DNA from: Acidobacteriota bacterium
GTDB taxonomy: Bacteria > Acidobacteriota > Thermoanaerobaculia > Multivoradales > JAHEKO01
Length of the DNA: 38,751 nt
Assembly: GCA_029263375.1 (NCBI GenBank)
Contig: JAJCXP010000393.1
Span: 1-38,751 of the forward strand
Direction of reading: 5' to 3'
The stretch's first letter is position 1, and the number at the start of each line of letters is the position of its first letter. Positions 9,176 to 18,631 of this stretch are shown here, piece by piece. The position numbers and the translations under genes were made by a program. The notes below the pieces were generated by a model. It was not told the origin of the DNA. It made no database searches and saw nothing but the letters and a program-made list of their open reading frames with translations.

Positions 9176-10185
9176 CCATAGAGGCAATCACGAAGAAGCA
9201 ACTCGCCAACGAGCTTCAACTCGTCAATGAGCGCGACGAGACCAGCGAGAACGCCGTCGCTGGATTACTCCGCACGCCGCTTTCGCGGTGGAGATTGAGC
9301 CCGAAACGCGCTATTCTTCAGTACGTTCGGGATCAGCTCAGGGCCGCAGGAGTAGACGACGCGACCAGCGTGCCACGTGTCCTAGAGCGCCTGGTCGTCC
9401 TCGGCGAGTGCGACGAAGTGTATGTCGGGAACGAGTTATACCTAGCGCCCGCCGAGCCGCGCTGGGTGCCAGTAGGAGAGGGCGTTGGGGTCTTCCTGGG
9501 TGTGTCCGGGCCACCCGAAGGAGTCTCCCGCGCACCTTCCGGCGGTCACCGCGACATCGTCCAGCGAATCCGCGTCGCCTCGGACAACGACGCAGCGCGA
9601 CTCCAGGTCGACGGGGTGCGCGAGGTGTCGATGGCCGAGTGGCTCTCTCCGATCGGCTACCTGCGCCACGCAGCGCGGCGCCTCCGAAGGCCCGCGCGGA
9701 GCGACACAATCACTCTCGCGAGTTTCTGGGACCTGCTCGAGGAAAATCTCGCCGAAGAGGGTTTGCCGCTAAGCGTTGACGCAGAGGTGCGCACGGTGAG
9801 AGGCGAGCCCGGACAGTTCTTCGGCCGCCATGATGCGCCAGACCCGGATGGCAGGTGGGCGGCGACAGCCCCGAATGGGGTTTGGTGTGCGGTTCGCCGG
9901 GGATATGGCGAAATGCATTGGCACTGGGCGGTCATCGCCGTTGACGGTGAGGAGCGACGTGCGTTGGATCTGTATGACTCGGACGAGTGGCGGTGGGCGC
10001 TCCTCGCTCGCGGAAGAAGGCTCGGTTCGGATGAGGTTGTCCTCACGTCGAGCGGGAGCGTGCGGCTGACGTTTCCGGCGCCGGCCCAGCTTCGCGCCGC
10101 AATGGACCTCCTTGGTGTTTCGAGCGCACCTTGGGTTTGGGGCCGGAAACCTGGCGCACCCGACGTGTGGGCACTTGTCGAGTAG
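9172..10185 (+). CDS. Unknown 337-residue protein, third gene of the druE operon
   Basis: No family recognised. The start ATG overlaps the upstream stop by four bases (ATGA), so it is very likely translationally coupled to the NERD-helicase gene. The N-terminal ~90 residues (LANELQLVNERDE, RAILQYVRDQLRAAG, VLERLVVLGECDEVYVGNELYLAP) look like a helical, winged-helix-type fold ending in a beta hairpin, which would suit DNA or protein binding. The C-terminal half is rich in Trp and charged residues (WCAVRRGYGEMHWHWAVIAV), soluble, with no signal peptide or membrane segment. A specificity or accessory subunit for the two helicases is possible but is only inferred from position. Confidence 0.75.
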   Translation: MTIEAITKKQLANELQLVNERDETSENAVAGLLRTPLSRWRLSPKRAILQYVRDQLRAAGVDDATSVPRVLERLVVLGECDEVYVGNELYLAPAEPRWVPVGEGVGVFLGVSGPPEGVSRAPSGGHRDIVQRIRVASDNDAARLQVDGVREVSMAEWLSPIGYLRHAARRLRRPARSDTITLASFWDLLEENLAEEGLPLSVDAEVRTVRGEPGQFFGRHDAPDPDGRWAATAPNGVWCAVRRGYGEMHWHWAVIAVDGEERRALDLYDSDEWRWALLARGRRLGSDEVVLTSSGSVRLTFPAPAQLRAAMDLLGVSSAPWVWGRKPGAPDVWALVE

Positions 10186-10202
10186 TGTTGCCGAGCGCAG
10201 CG

Positions 10203-13200
10203 TCATCGGGCTCGTCGTGCGTGCAACAGCGCGGTAAGGTGCTCCCGAGGCAGCACTGATCGAACCGCCTGCTCGCATTCCTGCAGCCAACGGTCTCGCT
10301 GCTTCCAGAACTCCTCGGTCATGCGGAGTGTGTCTGCCGCTGCGTCGTACGCGTTCTCGGCGCGCGTGATCTGCGCCCTGTTCCCGCGCTCCATTGCGAC
10401 CCCGAGTGCATCCTCGGCGCGCCGTAACTCTTCACTCCCAAGCGAGATCGCGTCGCGGCCCTCCTCACGCACGACGAGGAGCCGTGAGTGGAGTGCGCGT
10501 TCAAACTCGGGCAGACGGTGACTCCAGGCCGATCGTGCTGCGGCCGAGTCAGCGCCCCGCAGGCGGTTGAGTTCGTCCATCGCCGCTCCTACGAGGTCTC
10601 TGGGGGCATGCAGTTCAAAAGCCCGCGGTACGCCGTTTCTCAGGTGGGCCATCGGGTTCAGCAGTGCCCTCGTCTCCTCTACGTCGGCTTGGACCCACTG
10701 GCCCTGCTCCCGCCGTCGAGCTTCAAGCGTCATCGAGGCCGCCAGTTGCGCTCGGAGCCACCGAACGTCGGCCTCTAGCGCGCATCGCATCGCCTCAGTG
10801 AACGGCTGGACGAGTTTAGGCAGCCGCTCGGCAGGCGAACGCGTCGCAGCGCGTGCGATCGCCTCGAGCGTGCGGCCTTCCACTCCTCGCCCCATGAGGG
10901 CGGCCTCAGGGTCGACGATGGAGACGCGGAGCACGTATAGGCCCGGCGTGCCGTGCTCCCAGATGGCGTGGTCATCGAAGAAGATGATGTCCACCATTAA
11001 GGGGGCACTCCCCTGAGGCAGCCAGCCGCTTACGAGTTCGTCGTGTAGCGCGTCGCCGAAGCTTAGGAACCGAAGCGGTCGTCGCACCTTGCCGCCGTCC
11101 AGGGACCTCGTCACGCTCCGGCGCGGTGGGGTCCCGATGTCACCGCGGCGAGTGATGAACGTGTGGGCGTACCGTGGGCTGCGTTCATGACCGGGATCCG
11201 CGCCGAACGAGAAGACGACCTTAGAGCGGACGTCTTTCGATCCGAACGCCCCTCGCTCGCCAAACTGGTACCACAGGGTCTTGAAGCGCCTCCCGCTGTT
11301 AGAATCGGTATTCCAGCGGATGTGGTAGTCGCCAGCGCGTTCGAGCAATTGGAGCGTCCCTTCGAACGCTCGGTCCCAGCTACGTGGACCCGTGGCGGAG
11401 TGATCGGGTAACTCCTTGAGCACTGGCGGCGCCGGCGGCAGTGCCTCGAGGCGCTTCCGCTCTTTGGTGGCCGAGCGCGCGGTCCAAGGCAGGTAGGGCC
11501 TCAGGTTAGACTCGAGCTCTTGTACCTCGTCCTCCACGGCCATCACCTCTGTCTTGGCCTGCAACTCGCGCCAGCTGACGCTCTCCGGCCGGAGAGCGGC
11601 GTCCTCGATGAGTTGTGCGACCTCCTCGAGGTGGTCACCGTCGAGGTTCACGCTGCGCTCGAAGACGTGGAAGCGCTGGAGAACCGTCACGACCTTCTCG
11701 TCAACCAGTCCACGCTGGGCGATGGTGTATACGTCGATCGTCTTGGCCTCATCTTCGTTCGAGAACGCCGAGGCATTGCCGAGCCGGTCGAGGCGGCCGA
11801 TCCACTGCTCGACCTCCTCAGGCTTCCACGGGACGCTATACAGTATGAGCACTCGCGCGCACTGGAGGTTCAGTCCGACCTGCGCGGCCTCTGGTGCGAG
11901 GAGCAGCTGAGCTTCCCCTCGCTGAAACGCCTCCAGGTTCTCGTTGGTCTCGTTGCCGAAGGCGCCGAGGTCCTCGACTGCCTCGGTCATCATCCCCTGC
12001 CGCACACGCGCTGCGACCAGCGGGACGCGGTCGTGGAGGGGGCCGATAACGGGGAGCCTTGCCTGGACCAAATCGAACAGGTAGTCGACAGTCAAGTTGT
12101 CTTGAGCGGCTACGAGCACCCGCTCGGACGGGTCGCGAGACCAGATCTCGGCGAGGAGGTCGACGAGCACGTCGGCACGCGAATCCCCTTGGCTCCGATG
12201 GACCAGCGGTTTCACTCGCTCAAGCAATCCGCTTCGCTCGTGCCCCTTTCGGCGCAGGAAATCGACACGTTGTTCGAGCGACGGAGGGCTGAGGATCACG
12301 CGCTTCGCCAGGAGGATCGGGTCTAAACGCGTGCTCAACTCGTCGAGATAGCCGAAGTACTGCCAGATCAGCGACTGTCGATCGGCCTCTGCGCCGAGCG
12401 GCTCGGCCACCAGCGGCTCATGACGTCGCCGCGGCAGGACACCGCTGTAGTCGATTCGACGCGTTCTGATGACTCTCCGGTAAGCGCAGTGTGCCATCGC
12501 AGCCGCTGCCAGATCCGCCTCGTCGCGACACGCCGCCTCAGCCCGATCGCGATTTAGGATCTCGTCAACAACGGCCGCTGCCGCCCACCCGGGCCACTTG
12601 GAGAGGTCATCGCCTACAGAGAGGAACTCCGCTGCGCCGCGCTCGCTTATCGCGATCTGCCACCGGGAGATGGCAACGCGCTCTGGTTCGAGGAGGGCAA
12701 AGAGTTGGGCATGTCGCTCCACTCGTTGGAATGCCGGCGTGGCCGTGAGCACAAGGACATGCTCGAACATGGCGGCGACGCGCACGATCCGATCCTGTAG
12801 TTTGGCATGTAGACGGTGCAACTCGTCCACGATGAGAACGTCAAACCGACCAGGATCGATGTCAGACAGGGTCAGGGGCGGCTTCCGTTCGTCGTCCGTC
12901 TTCCGAAGTTGAGCCTCCCAGGCGAGGCGGATGTACTGGCCCCCCTCAACTCCCTCATCTTCACCAAAGGGCGCAGTGTGGGCACGCGTCATGATCTCGT
13001 CGCGCCACTGAGGCACAAGCCGGTCCGGCACGACGATCAGCGCTTGAAGATCCGGTCGTTGGCTCCGCAGCGCGTTCAACACCATCAAGGCCTGCACTGT
13101 CTTTCCAAGACCAACCTCGTCGGCCAGGAGGTGACGCACGCGGACGTCCGTGAGCACGCGAAAAACATTCGCCAGTTGGTGCGTGTAGAGGGAAGCCGCC

Positions 13201-13298
13201 ACGCCAACCGCAGGGGCGAGAGGCGTGCGAACGCACTCGAAGTGGCGGCGAATTGCCTGGACGCTCAAGCAGAGGTCAACATAGTCGTTCCGCGTCAC
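10203..13298 (-). CDS. Snf2-like (DpdE/DrmD-type) helicase
   Basis: 1031 residues, last gene of the minus operon. N-terminal Snf2 core: LLADEVGLGKTVQA with Walker A at 60-67, a DELH motif II (158-161) and LVLTATPA motif III (around 183-190). C-terminal core: VGLNLQCARVLILYSVPW followed by QWIGRLDRLG (498-507), motifs V-VI. A long, charged C-terminal half (600-1031) with coiled-coil-like segments has no recognised domain. Snf2 helicases of this build occur in several nucleic-acid defence systems (DISARM DrmD, Dpd DpdE); assignment to one of them is not justified here. The GTG start at 13298 overlaps the upstream stop by three bases (GTGA) and has GGAGG six bases upstream. Confidence 0.85.
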   Translation of the reverse strand: MTRNDYVDLCLSVQAIRRHFECVRTPLAPAVGVAASLYTHQLANVFRVLTDVRVRHLLADEVGLGKTVQALMVLNALRSQRPDLQALIVVPDRLVPQWRDEIMTRAHTAPFGEDEGVEGGQYIRLAWEAQLRKTDDERKPPLTLSDIDPGRFDVLIVDELHRLHAKLQDRIVRVAAMFEHVLVLTATPAFQRVERHAQLFALLEPERVAISRWQIAISERGAAEFLSVGDDLSKWPGWAAAAVVDEILNRDRAEAACRDEADLAAAAMAHCAYRRVIRTRRIDYSGVLPRRRHEPLVAEPLGAEADRQSLIWQYFGYLDELSTRLDPILLAKRVILSPPSLEQRVDFLRRKGHERSGLLERVKPLVHRSQGDSRADVLVDLLAEIWSRDPSERVLVAAQDNLTVDYLFDLVQARLPVIGPLHDRVPLVAARVRQGMMTEAVEDLGAFGNETNENLEAFQRGEAQLLLAPEAAQVGLNLQCARVLILYSVPWKPEEVEQWIGRLDRLGNASAFSNEDEAKTIDVYTIAQRGLVDEKVVTVLQRFHVFERSVNLDGDHLEEVAQLIEDAALRPESVSWRELQAKTEVMAVEDEVQELESNLRPYLPWTARSATKERKRLEALPPAPPVLKELPDHSATGPRSWDRAFEGTLQLLERAGDYHIRWNTDSNSGRRFKTLWYQFGERGAFGSKDVRSKVVFSFGADPGHERSPRYAHTFITRRGDIGTPPRRSVTRSLDGGKVRRPLRFLSFGDALHDELVSGWLPQGSAPLMVDIIFFDDHAIWEHGTPGLYVLRVSIVDPEAALMGRGVEGRTLEAIARAATRSPAERLPKLVQPFTEAMRCALEADVRWLRAQLAASMTLEARRREQGQWVQADVEETRALLNPMAHLRNGVPRAFELHAPRDLVGAAMDELNRLRGADSAAARSAWSHRLPEFERALHSRLLVVREEGRDAISLGSEELRRAEDALGVAMERGNRAQITRAENAYDAAADTLRMTEEFWKQRDRWLQECEQAVRSVLPREHLTALLHARRAR

Positions 13299-16297
13299 GC
13301 GACACCTCCACGTCTAGCCTGGCGACTTCTCAGCGCCAGGTAGCGGCCGGCACGAGCGACCGAACGCTCTGCGATCATCGTGTCCAGCGCTCCTCGCCAA
13401 TCCAAATTCACGGCGACCTCCGGCTCTGTCCAAAGAGCGACGATGGCCCGAAGCATCTCTTTCGTCGGCACGTCTCCCGCTAGCGCCTTCTCGCTCAATT
13501 CCGCCCACCGGTGGAATTCGTCGCAGAGGTCATGGAGGGACATCAGCGACGGATCCAACGCCATAATCCCATGCGCTGTGTTAGTCGGCAGCAACAGAGC
13601 AGCAAGACTTTCTACTTCGCTCTGCGCCAAGACTGCCTCCAAGACCTCTTGCCATGCGTCTGGGTCGAAGTCGGCGCTGGCATCCGCCTCATCAAGGGCG
13701 TTGGCAATGTCTACTCTCTCTTTGTATCGAGGTTTGAGGGTCTTGAAGGCACTATCGCACGCTTCCTCCGCGACGAGCCAGTCACGCTCCATCAGATCGC
13801 ACGGCGGTCGTGCAAGGGACCATAAGTTGGGAAGCTCGTGTCGAATCGCAGCAACGGCCACCTCTAGCGACTGACGCCACACGTCGTCTGGCAGGGTGCA
13901 ATACGAGTCACGACCAAGTCCGCGATCGTGCCCAATATCGACCAGCAAGTCCCATGGGTCTTTGCTTGAGATTTCTGACTCTCGGTCACACCAGTTGGCG
14001 CCGCAGCAAACCTCCGCTATCCAGCCGTCGATCTCGTTCGTGACCTGCCGCCTTCGAATCTCCGCGATCACGGTGTCGCTATCCGCCAGCGACCACCTTA
14101 GATAAGCTTCAACGAGGTCCTCCAGGCCTTCAGCGCCACTCTGAGTGCGACGTCGACGTTGAAGTCGAGGCTTGCGTATCGCGGGAGCCTCGAGAGGGAC
14201 TGCCCTTGGGGCGAGACACAGTGTTGCGAATCGGGCCGCAGTCCCGTACTCCGAGCTATCCAGCCCGACCGGAGCGAGTAGCCGGGCGTCCAGATGCGGC
14301 GGGCCTTGCTCAGAGGTGGGAGGCAGATGGGGCGCGGTCGCAGCCACTTCGCCGTATTGCATCTCGCCCAGTTCGCTCTTAAGCGCAACTCCACCTTCTG
14401 AGCCTCGGACCCACCAGCAAGGCCGAACGCGGCGCTCCAGTGTCCAAGAGCGGGCACAGAGGTACCCCACGCGCAGATGCACGACAAGGTTCTGAGTGTC
14501 TAGCAGAAGCTCGCGCGTCGCATCGTCCAAGAGGCTTGTGAAGGGCTCGTGCTTCGATGTAACTGTCTGCGGCAGGGCTGCCAGAGGCGCAGAGGCGCTC
14601 AACCTGCGCTTCGCCGCTTCGAACTCAACGGTGAGTTCGAGGCCCTCCAAAGGCGCGAAACTATCGATGGTAAACGCGAGCCTTCCACTCATGAGCCCCT
14701 GGACCGTCAGCTCAGTCGAACGCGCGTCGATCAAGCAGAGCCCAACCGAGGACGACGCTGGCGCCGAGACGCCCCTGAAAGCGAACTCGTTGGACTCGCC
14801 GCCACTCGATACTCGCAACAGATGTTCCCCCTCGGGTACGACAATGCGCGCGACCTCTCCATCTGCCACGCGCGTCTCGCTGCCATCGAGTTCTACGAGA
14901 ACACCCTCAGGAGACGAGTGCCGGGGTACGACTACACGCTGATCACCTTGAACGAAGGCTGGAATGGAGGCATCGCGGTCGAGCGCGGGGGTGCCCGCGA
15001 ACGCCACCGAGACGCCGAACCGGGGTAGAAAGCCAAGCTCCGCCAGCGCCTGGCGCGGGCCTTCGTCGGCAGGTTTTAGAGCGTAGCAGGTATACGGTCC
15101 AGTCTCTCCGAGCGTTGGGCAGCGCGCCAGTGCCGCTGAAGGCGCTGACGTGAGAAGCCAGTAGGTGCGGTATCCAGAGATGCTTGGACCGTGGACCAGC
15201 CGGGCGACCTCGTTGTTGGCACCGACCGCGAAAAGGAGCGGCGGCGCAAGCCGTAACTCGAACGCCTCGAGGATCTCCCGAAGCTCAGCGTCAATGTCGA
15301 GCCATTCGAGTCCGGGCAGGAGCACGGCGTTATCAGCGGGTGCCGACCTGAGCTTGAGCGCGAACGGGAGCCCGGAGAGCAACTGCTCACTCGGGACCCG
15401 AACCGTCACGCCCCACAGCTTCGGCGCGAAGCGGCGTCGCCGAAGCGCTCTCCGCAAGCGCAGGGAAAGCTGCGGATCGATGGTCGGGAAAGACGCTTCG
15501 AGAGTTAGTGCCCTATCGCGGCGCAGCCGTAAGTTGCCCTTGATCGAGGGGATGGGTTCGGCCGTCTTTGTGCGGGCGCCAGTTGGCGCTACCCGCTGGA
15601 CTCGGCGAGCGACCGCGACGCCCCGTCGTGCTACATGATCGGCGGCCAGGTCGTCGGCGATTCGCTGAGTCGCCTCGGGACTTAGCTCGCCTGCCCCCGC
15701 CCCCAGGAGGCTCCTTACGACGGGCACAACGAGATTGGCGCTCTCAAGGAGCGTGGAGAATCGTGCCGACGAGTTGGCTGCGGCTATCCGGATGGCGCGA
15801 TGGAGAGATTCGTCGTCTAGATCAGGTACGTGCACCCGCAATTTTGCAAGCGTAAGTGCAAGCGGCCGGTGGTACTCGATGGGAACCAGCGCGTGTGTGA
15901 TCGGCCAGGCGATCAGGTGGAAAGCCCCGGCCCACGGCGTTGCCGGAGGATGAGCGCCCCGGAACGCCGTCGCCGCCGCAACGAATAGGTCTCTGATTCG
16001 CCGTCGAGTTGGGCCGGCGATATGCGCGTCAATCTCCTCCTCAAGGACTGGCCAGAAGTCGGAGCCTGACCCTCGGTATCTGTAGCCGACCTCAGTTGCC
16101 GCTACTATGAGAGGGAGTTTGTGTAGGTCCCACCACTCGCTGTTGAGCGGGCGCATCTTGACGGCGGCACGGACCTCAGCGATCAGGTCGTCAATCTCGG
16201 GCTCGGAGAGTCCGTGTTCGATGAAGAACACAGGACCAGTCCGTGCATCGCGGATTGACGCGAAGCGAGCTTTCAGGTTTCGCTGCTCCTCAAGCAC
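13295..16297 (-). CDS. Unknown 1000-residue protein of the DruA-like operon
   Basis: No enzyme motif was recognised. The N-terminal ~250 residues are helical with a conserved-looking segment AFHLIAWPITHALVPIEYHR. The middle (300-700) looks beta-rich, with paired strands and short Gly/Pro turns, like an Ig-fold or sensor region. The C-terminal 200 residues are helical and acidic. One Cys pair (VCCGANWC) might bind metal. I have only a weak impression of resemblance to the large STY4851-type proteins found beside helicases in defence islands. The GTG start at 16297 overlaps the 91-residue gene by eight bases, and its stop overlaps the Snf2 start, so the gene is embedded in one transcript. A core structural or target-recognition subunit is a guess. 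Confidence 0.75.
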   Translation of the reverse strand: MLEEQRNLKARFASIRDARTGPVFFIEHGLSEPEIDDLIAEVRAAVKMRPLNSEWWDLHKLPLIVAATEVGYRYRGSGSDFWPVLEEEIDAHIAGPTRRRIRDLFVAAATAFRGAHPPATPWAGAFHLIAWPITHALVPIEYHRPLALTLAKLRVHVPDLDDESLHRAIRIAAANSSARFSTLLESANLVVPVVRSLLGAGAGELSPEATQRIADDLAADHVARRGVAVARRVQRVAPTGARTKTAEPIPSIKGNLRLRRDRALTLEASFPTIDPQLSLRLRRALRRRRFAPKLWGVTVRVPSEQLLSGLPFALKLRSAPADNAVLLPGLEWLDIDAELREILEAFELRLAPPLLFAVGANNEVARLVHGPSISGYRTYWLLTSAPSAALARCPTLGETGPYTCYALKPADEGPRQALAELGFLPRFGVSVAFAGTPALDRDASIPAFVQGDQRVVVPRHSSPEGVLVELDGSETRVADGEVARIVVPEGEHLLRVSSGGESNEFAFRGVSAPASSSVGLCLIDARSTELTVQGLMSGRLAFTIDSFAPLEGLELTVEFEAAKRRLSASAPLAALPQTVTSKHEPFTSLLDDATRELLLDTQNLVVHLRVGYLCARSWTLERRVRPCWWVRGSEGGVALKSELGEMQYGEVAATAPHLPPTSEQGPPHLDARLLAPVGLDSSEYGTAARFATLCLAPRAVPLEAPAIRKPRLQRRRRTQSGAEGLEDLVEAYLRWSLADSDTVIAEIRRRQVTNEIDGWIAEVCCGANWCDRESEISSKDPWDLLVDIGHDRGLGRDSYCTLPDDVWRQSLEVAVAAIRHELPNLWSLARPPCDLMERDWLVAEEACDSAFKTLKPRYKERVDIANALDEADASADFDPDAWQEVLEAVLAQSEVESLAALLLPTNTAHGIMALDPSLMSLHDLCDEFHRWAELSEKALAGDVPTKEMLRAIVALWTEPEVAVNLDWRGALDTMIAERSVARAGRYLALRSRQARRGGVA

Positions 16298-16565
16298 GTT
16301 GGCCCCCGCGGAAAGCGACGGGCAGTTTCTTCGCCGCTAGCAGATGTCCGAGAGAGTGGAACGTCGTGATGGTCAGCAGGCCGACGAACGCGTCTCGTTT
16401 GCCCGCAGCCACGGAATCGGTAGCGAGACGTCCCACGCGGTCCTCCTGGCGGGACATGGCGGGGACGTTCTCTGGCGCCCCGAAGTACGGCTGTAGGTAC
16501 CAACCAGCGCCAGCGTGGACGGCGCTGTACCGGCGCCGGCCTGGTCGTGGGACTTCGCGGGCCAC
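16290..16565 (-). CDS. Small 91-residue protein between druA and the 1000-residue gene
   Basis: Fills the gap of about 280 bases between two large operon genes. Frame from GTG 16565 to TGA 16290-16292, starting 14 bases after the druA stop and overlapping the next start by eight bases. The translation includes HAGAGWYLQPYFGAPENV, RVGRLATDSVAAGKRDAFVG and TFHSLGHLLAAKKLPVAF, an ordinary soluble composition with a basic C-terminus, unlike the Arg/Pro/Ser-rich text of shadow frames. The ribosome site is weak (GGA six bases before GTG). No family recognised. The frame extends upstream inside druA to 16739, but that part overlaps the druA 3' end and reads like shadow sequence. Confidence 0.55.
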   Translation of the reverse strand: MAREVPRPGRRRYSAVHAGAGWYLQPYFGAPENVPAMSRQEDRVGRLATDSVAAGKRDAFVGLLTITTFHSLGHLLAAKKLPVAFRGGQRA

Positions 16566-16579
16566 AGCAGATCCGGTCG

Positions 16580-18628
16580 CTAGTAGGCAAGGTCGTCGAA
16601 TAGCGACGCCTGGTCGTCGTTGATACGAGGCAGGACAACCCGCGCTCCGTGTCGTACAGGTCGCACGAGGGTGTGTTGCTCCACCTGCGCAAGCACGTCG
16701 TCCGACTCGATGCGCCTCGAGAGCCACCGCTCTGTCCACCAGCGGGCGATCTCCTCGGTGGCTTTCGCTGGCACGGCCATGTCAAAGAAATAGTCGGGCT
16801 CGTCATCCATGCCGAGGAGATATTCGCACAGGTTGCGGACGAGTGGGACACCGTAGACGATGCGCTGCCGGCCGTGTTGAAGGAGCGCGTCTGCCGGGAG
16901 GTTCAGAGCTTCGAGGCCCTCCCGTATCTTTCTGAGCTTCGGGCTCACTCCCTCGCCGAAAATACTGTTCACACGCTGGCCGTTGCTCGACTGCTGCACG
17001 TGCGCGACAATGGCAGCCACCGTTTCCGAACTGAAGTGCGAGGTGCCGTACGCTCCCGACTTACCGAGTTTGAGATACGCAAGTCGCTCGCCCGGCTCAC
17101 CGCCGATCCGCTCAGCAGGCATCCGGAGCCGGTTGTACTGGCTGGAGCCAACCCCGTAAAGCGAGGTAGTCCCCAAGTAAACGAGTTGGGAGGGCCGAAC
17201 GATGGGTCGCCCCGCAATCGAGGACGCGATCTCGCTCTCCTGTTCTACGTATTTGTCTCGGTAAGCGGTGACGACCTCCGGGCTCGCAGCAAACATGGAG
17301 ACGAGCTTCCCACCCAGGATTGGGTTGTAGGGCGCCACTGCGCCGCACACCGTGATGTCTGCCATCGCGATCCCGACTCGGTCGGCTTTCGCCTTGCGAA
17401 GTACTTTTTTCACGATCCGGCGCCCGTCAGCGCTAGCGAGCAAGTTACGAACCTCGTCAGCCGTAGGCGGCACGGACAGGTACTTCTGGAGCACCATGCG
17501 TGATCGGAGCATGTCCGCGAGCGAGCGCGCGCGCTTGCTCCGATAGAGGTGAGTTCGCGCTCGCGCTTGCCAATGCGCTTCAGTGCTCCCGTTCTCATCA
17601 CGCTTCACGGATCGCTTCAGGTCCAGAGAGTCCTCCAAGCGGTGGTGCAACTCTCGCTGCTTCTCCCCATACTCGGTCAACCTCTTAAGCGCCTCCGCAG
17701 ACGGTGTGCGGACGTCGGCGGGGGTGAGGAGCTGTCCTTCGATAAGGTCGTCGATGTACAACTCACCGAGCACGGTCTCGACGGTCTTGTTGAGCCAGAC
17801 GCCCAACTCGGCCGATGGTGACTCGGTGACGAATCCCATGAACGCCTCGGGGTGCCAACCAATCCACGCGTCGCGTTCTCGGATCTGGACGATTGGGCTT
17901 CCGAGTGCACCGATTCCGATGACCGGGTTGAATTCCCGCGCGCGGTCGCGGACCAGGAAGGCAAGCGAGCGGCCGGGCGTGCTCGAATACTGGTTGGTCC
18001 ACGTGTGCCGGAAGTAGCGCCAGATGTCCTGAACGCGGAGACCGGTGTGCTCGCAGTACTCTGCGTCATTGATGAACTGGAGGTATGGATCGATCACCTC
18101 GCGCAGCGCGCACGCTCGCTCCATGAGCGGGACCGCCCGAACTGCGCGGAGCGATGCGGCGAGTTCTCGTCCATCTCGGATGACCGAGTAGATCGAGACG
18201 AAGTGCCCCCCGTGGACGGAGTTCTTCTCCATGCGCTTGATAAACTTCCTAGTCGCAGATTCTCGAAGTTGCTCGTCACGCTTAACAAGCTCCTGCGCTC
18301 GAATTCGCGCTTTCTCGCGCTTGGGTTCGAGTCGATCTCCCGTCGGGCGCTTGACCTCTACGTCGCCAGTCTCCGTCGCTCGAATCGACCACCGTTGCCG
18401 TGCAAGATCGGTCAGCACGCACAGCGCCCCGCGCAGTTCGGTAGTGTGGTCGGCTGCGCCTGCTGCGCTGAGCGTACCCTCAAGACCAGCGTCGAAGTCG
18501 GCGTGGTCGTCTGCAGCGAGTAGCTCTGACAGCCGAGCGGCATGCTCTCGGAACACTCGCCTCGCGACTCCGAACTCAGGGAACGGCGGGGATAGCAATA
18601 CCCAGCTGTTGTGGGCCTGGCGGGCCAT
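16580..18628 (-). CDS. druA: DruA-like DUF4338 protein
   Basis: 682 residues. The DUF4338 signature is clear in the central part: NPVIGIGALGSPIVQIRERD (234-253) followed by WIGW, then ITVCGAVAPYNPILGGKLVS (425-444), MFAASPEVVTAYRDKY, and YLGTTSLYGVGSSQYNR (484-500). DruA of Druantia type I carries this domain; its biochemical activity is not something I can read from the sequence. This copy is longer than the usual ~400-residue DruA, with about 200 extra N-terminal residues and a C-terminal tail of about 90 residues, and a ~160-residue basic insertion (270-420) separating the two main blocks. It starts four bases after the upstream GHKL gene. Confidence in the family is good; function with DruE is inferred. 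Confidence 0.85.
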   Translation of the reverse strand: MARQAHNSWVLLSPPFPEFGVARRVFREHAARLSELLAADDHADFDAGLEGTLSAAGAADHTTELRGALCVLTDLARQRWSIRATETGDVEVKRPTGDRLEPKREKARIRAQELVKRDEQLRESATRKFIKRMEKNSVHGGHFVSIYSVIRDGRELAASLRAVRAVPLMERACALREVIDPYLQFINDAEYCEHTGLRVQDIWRYFRHTWTNQYSSTPGRSLAFLVRDRAREFNPVIGIGALGSPIVQIRERDAWIGWHPEAFMGFVTESPSAELGVWLNKTVETVLGELYIDDLIEGQLLTPADVRTPSAEALKRLTEYGEKQRELHHRLEDSLDLKRSVKRDENGSTEAHWQARARTHLYRSKRARSLADMLRSRMVLQKYLSVPPTADEVRNLLASADGRRIVKKVLRKAKADRVGIAMADITVCGAVAPYNPILGGKLVSMFAASPEVVTAYRDKYVEQESEIASSIAGRPIVRPSQLVYLGTTSLYGVGSSQYNRLRMPAERIGGEPGERLAYLKLGKSGAYGTSHFSSETVAAIVAHVQQSSNGQRVNSIFGEGVSPKLRKIREGLEALNLPADALLQHGRQRIVYGVPLVRNLCEYLLGMDDEPDYFFDMAVPAKATEEIARWWTERWLSRRIESDDVLAQVEQHTLVRPVRHGARVVLPRINDDQASLFDDLAY

Positions 18629-18631
18629 CCG

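Noticed and set aside
11520-12326. 268-codon plus-strand frame inside the Snf2 helicase gene
   Set aside because: The opposite strand encodes clear helicase motifs at this place; the plus frame is a shadow.
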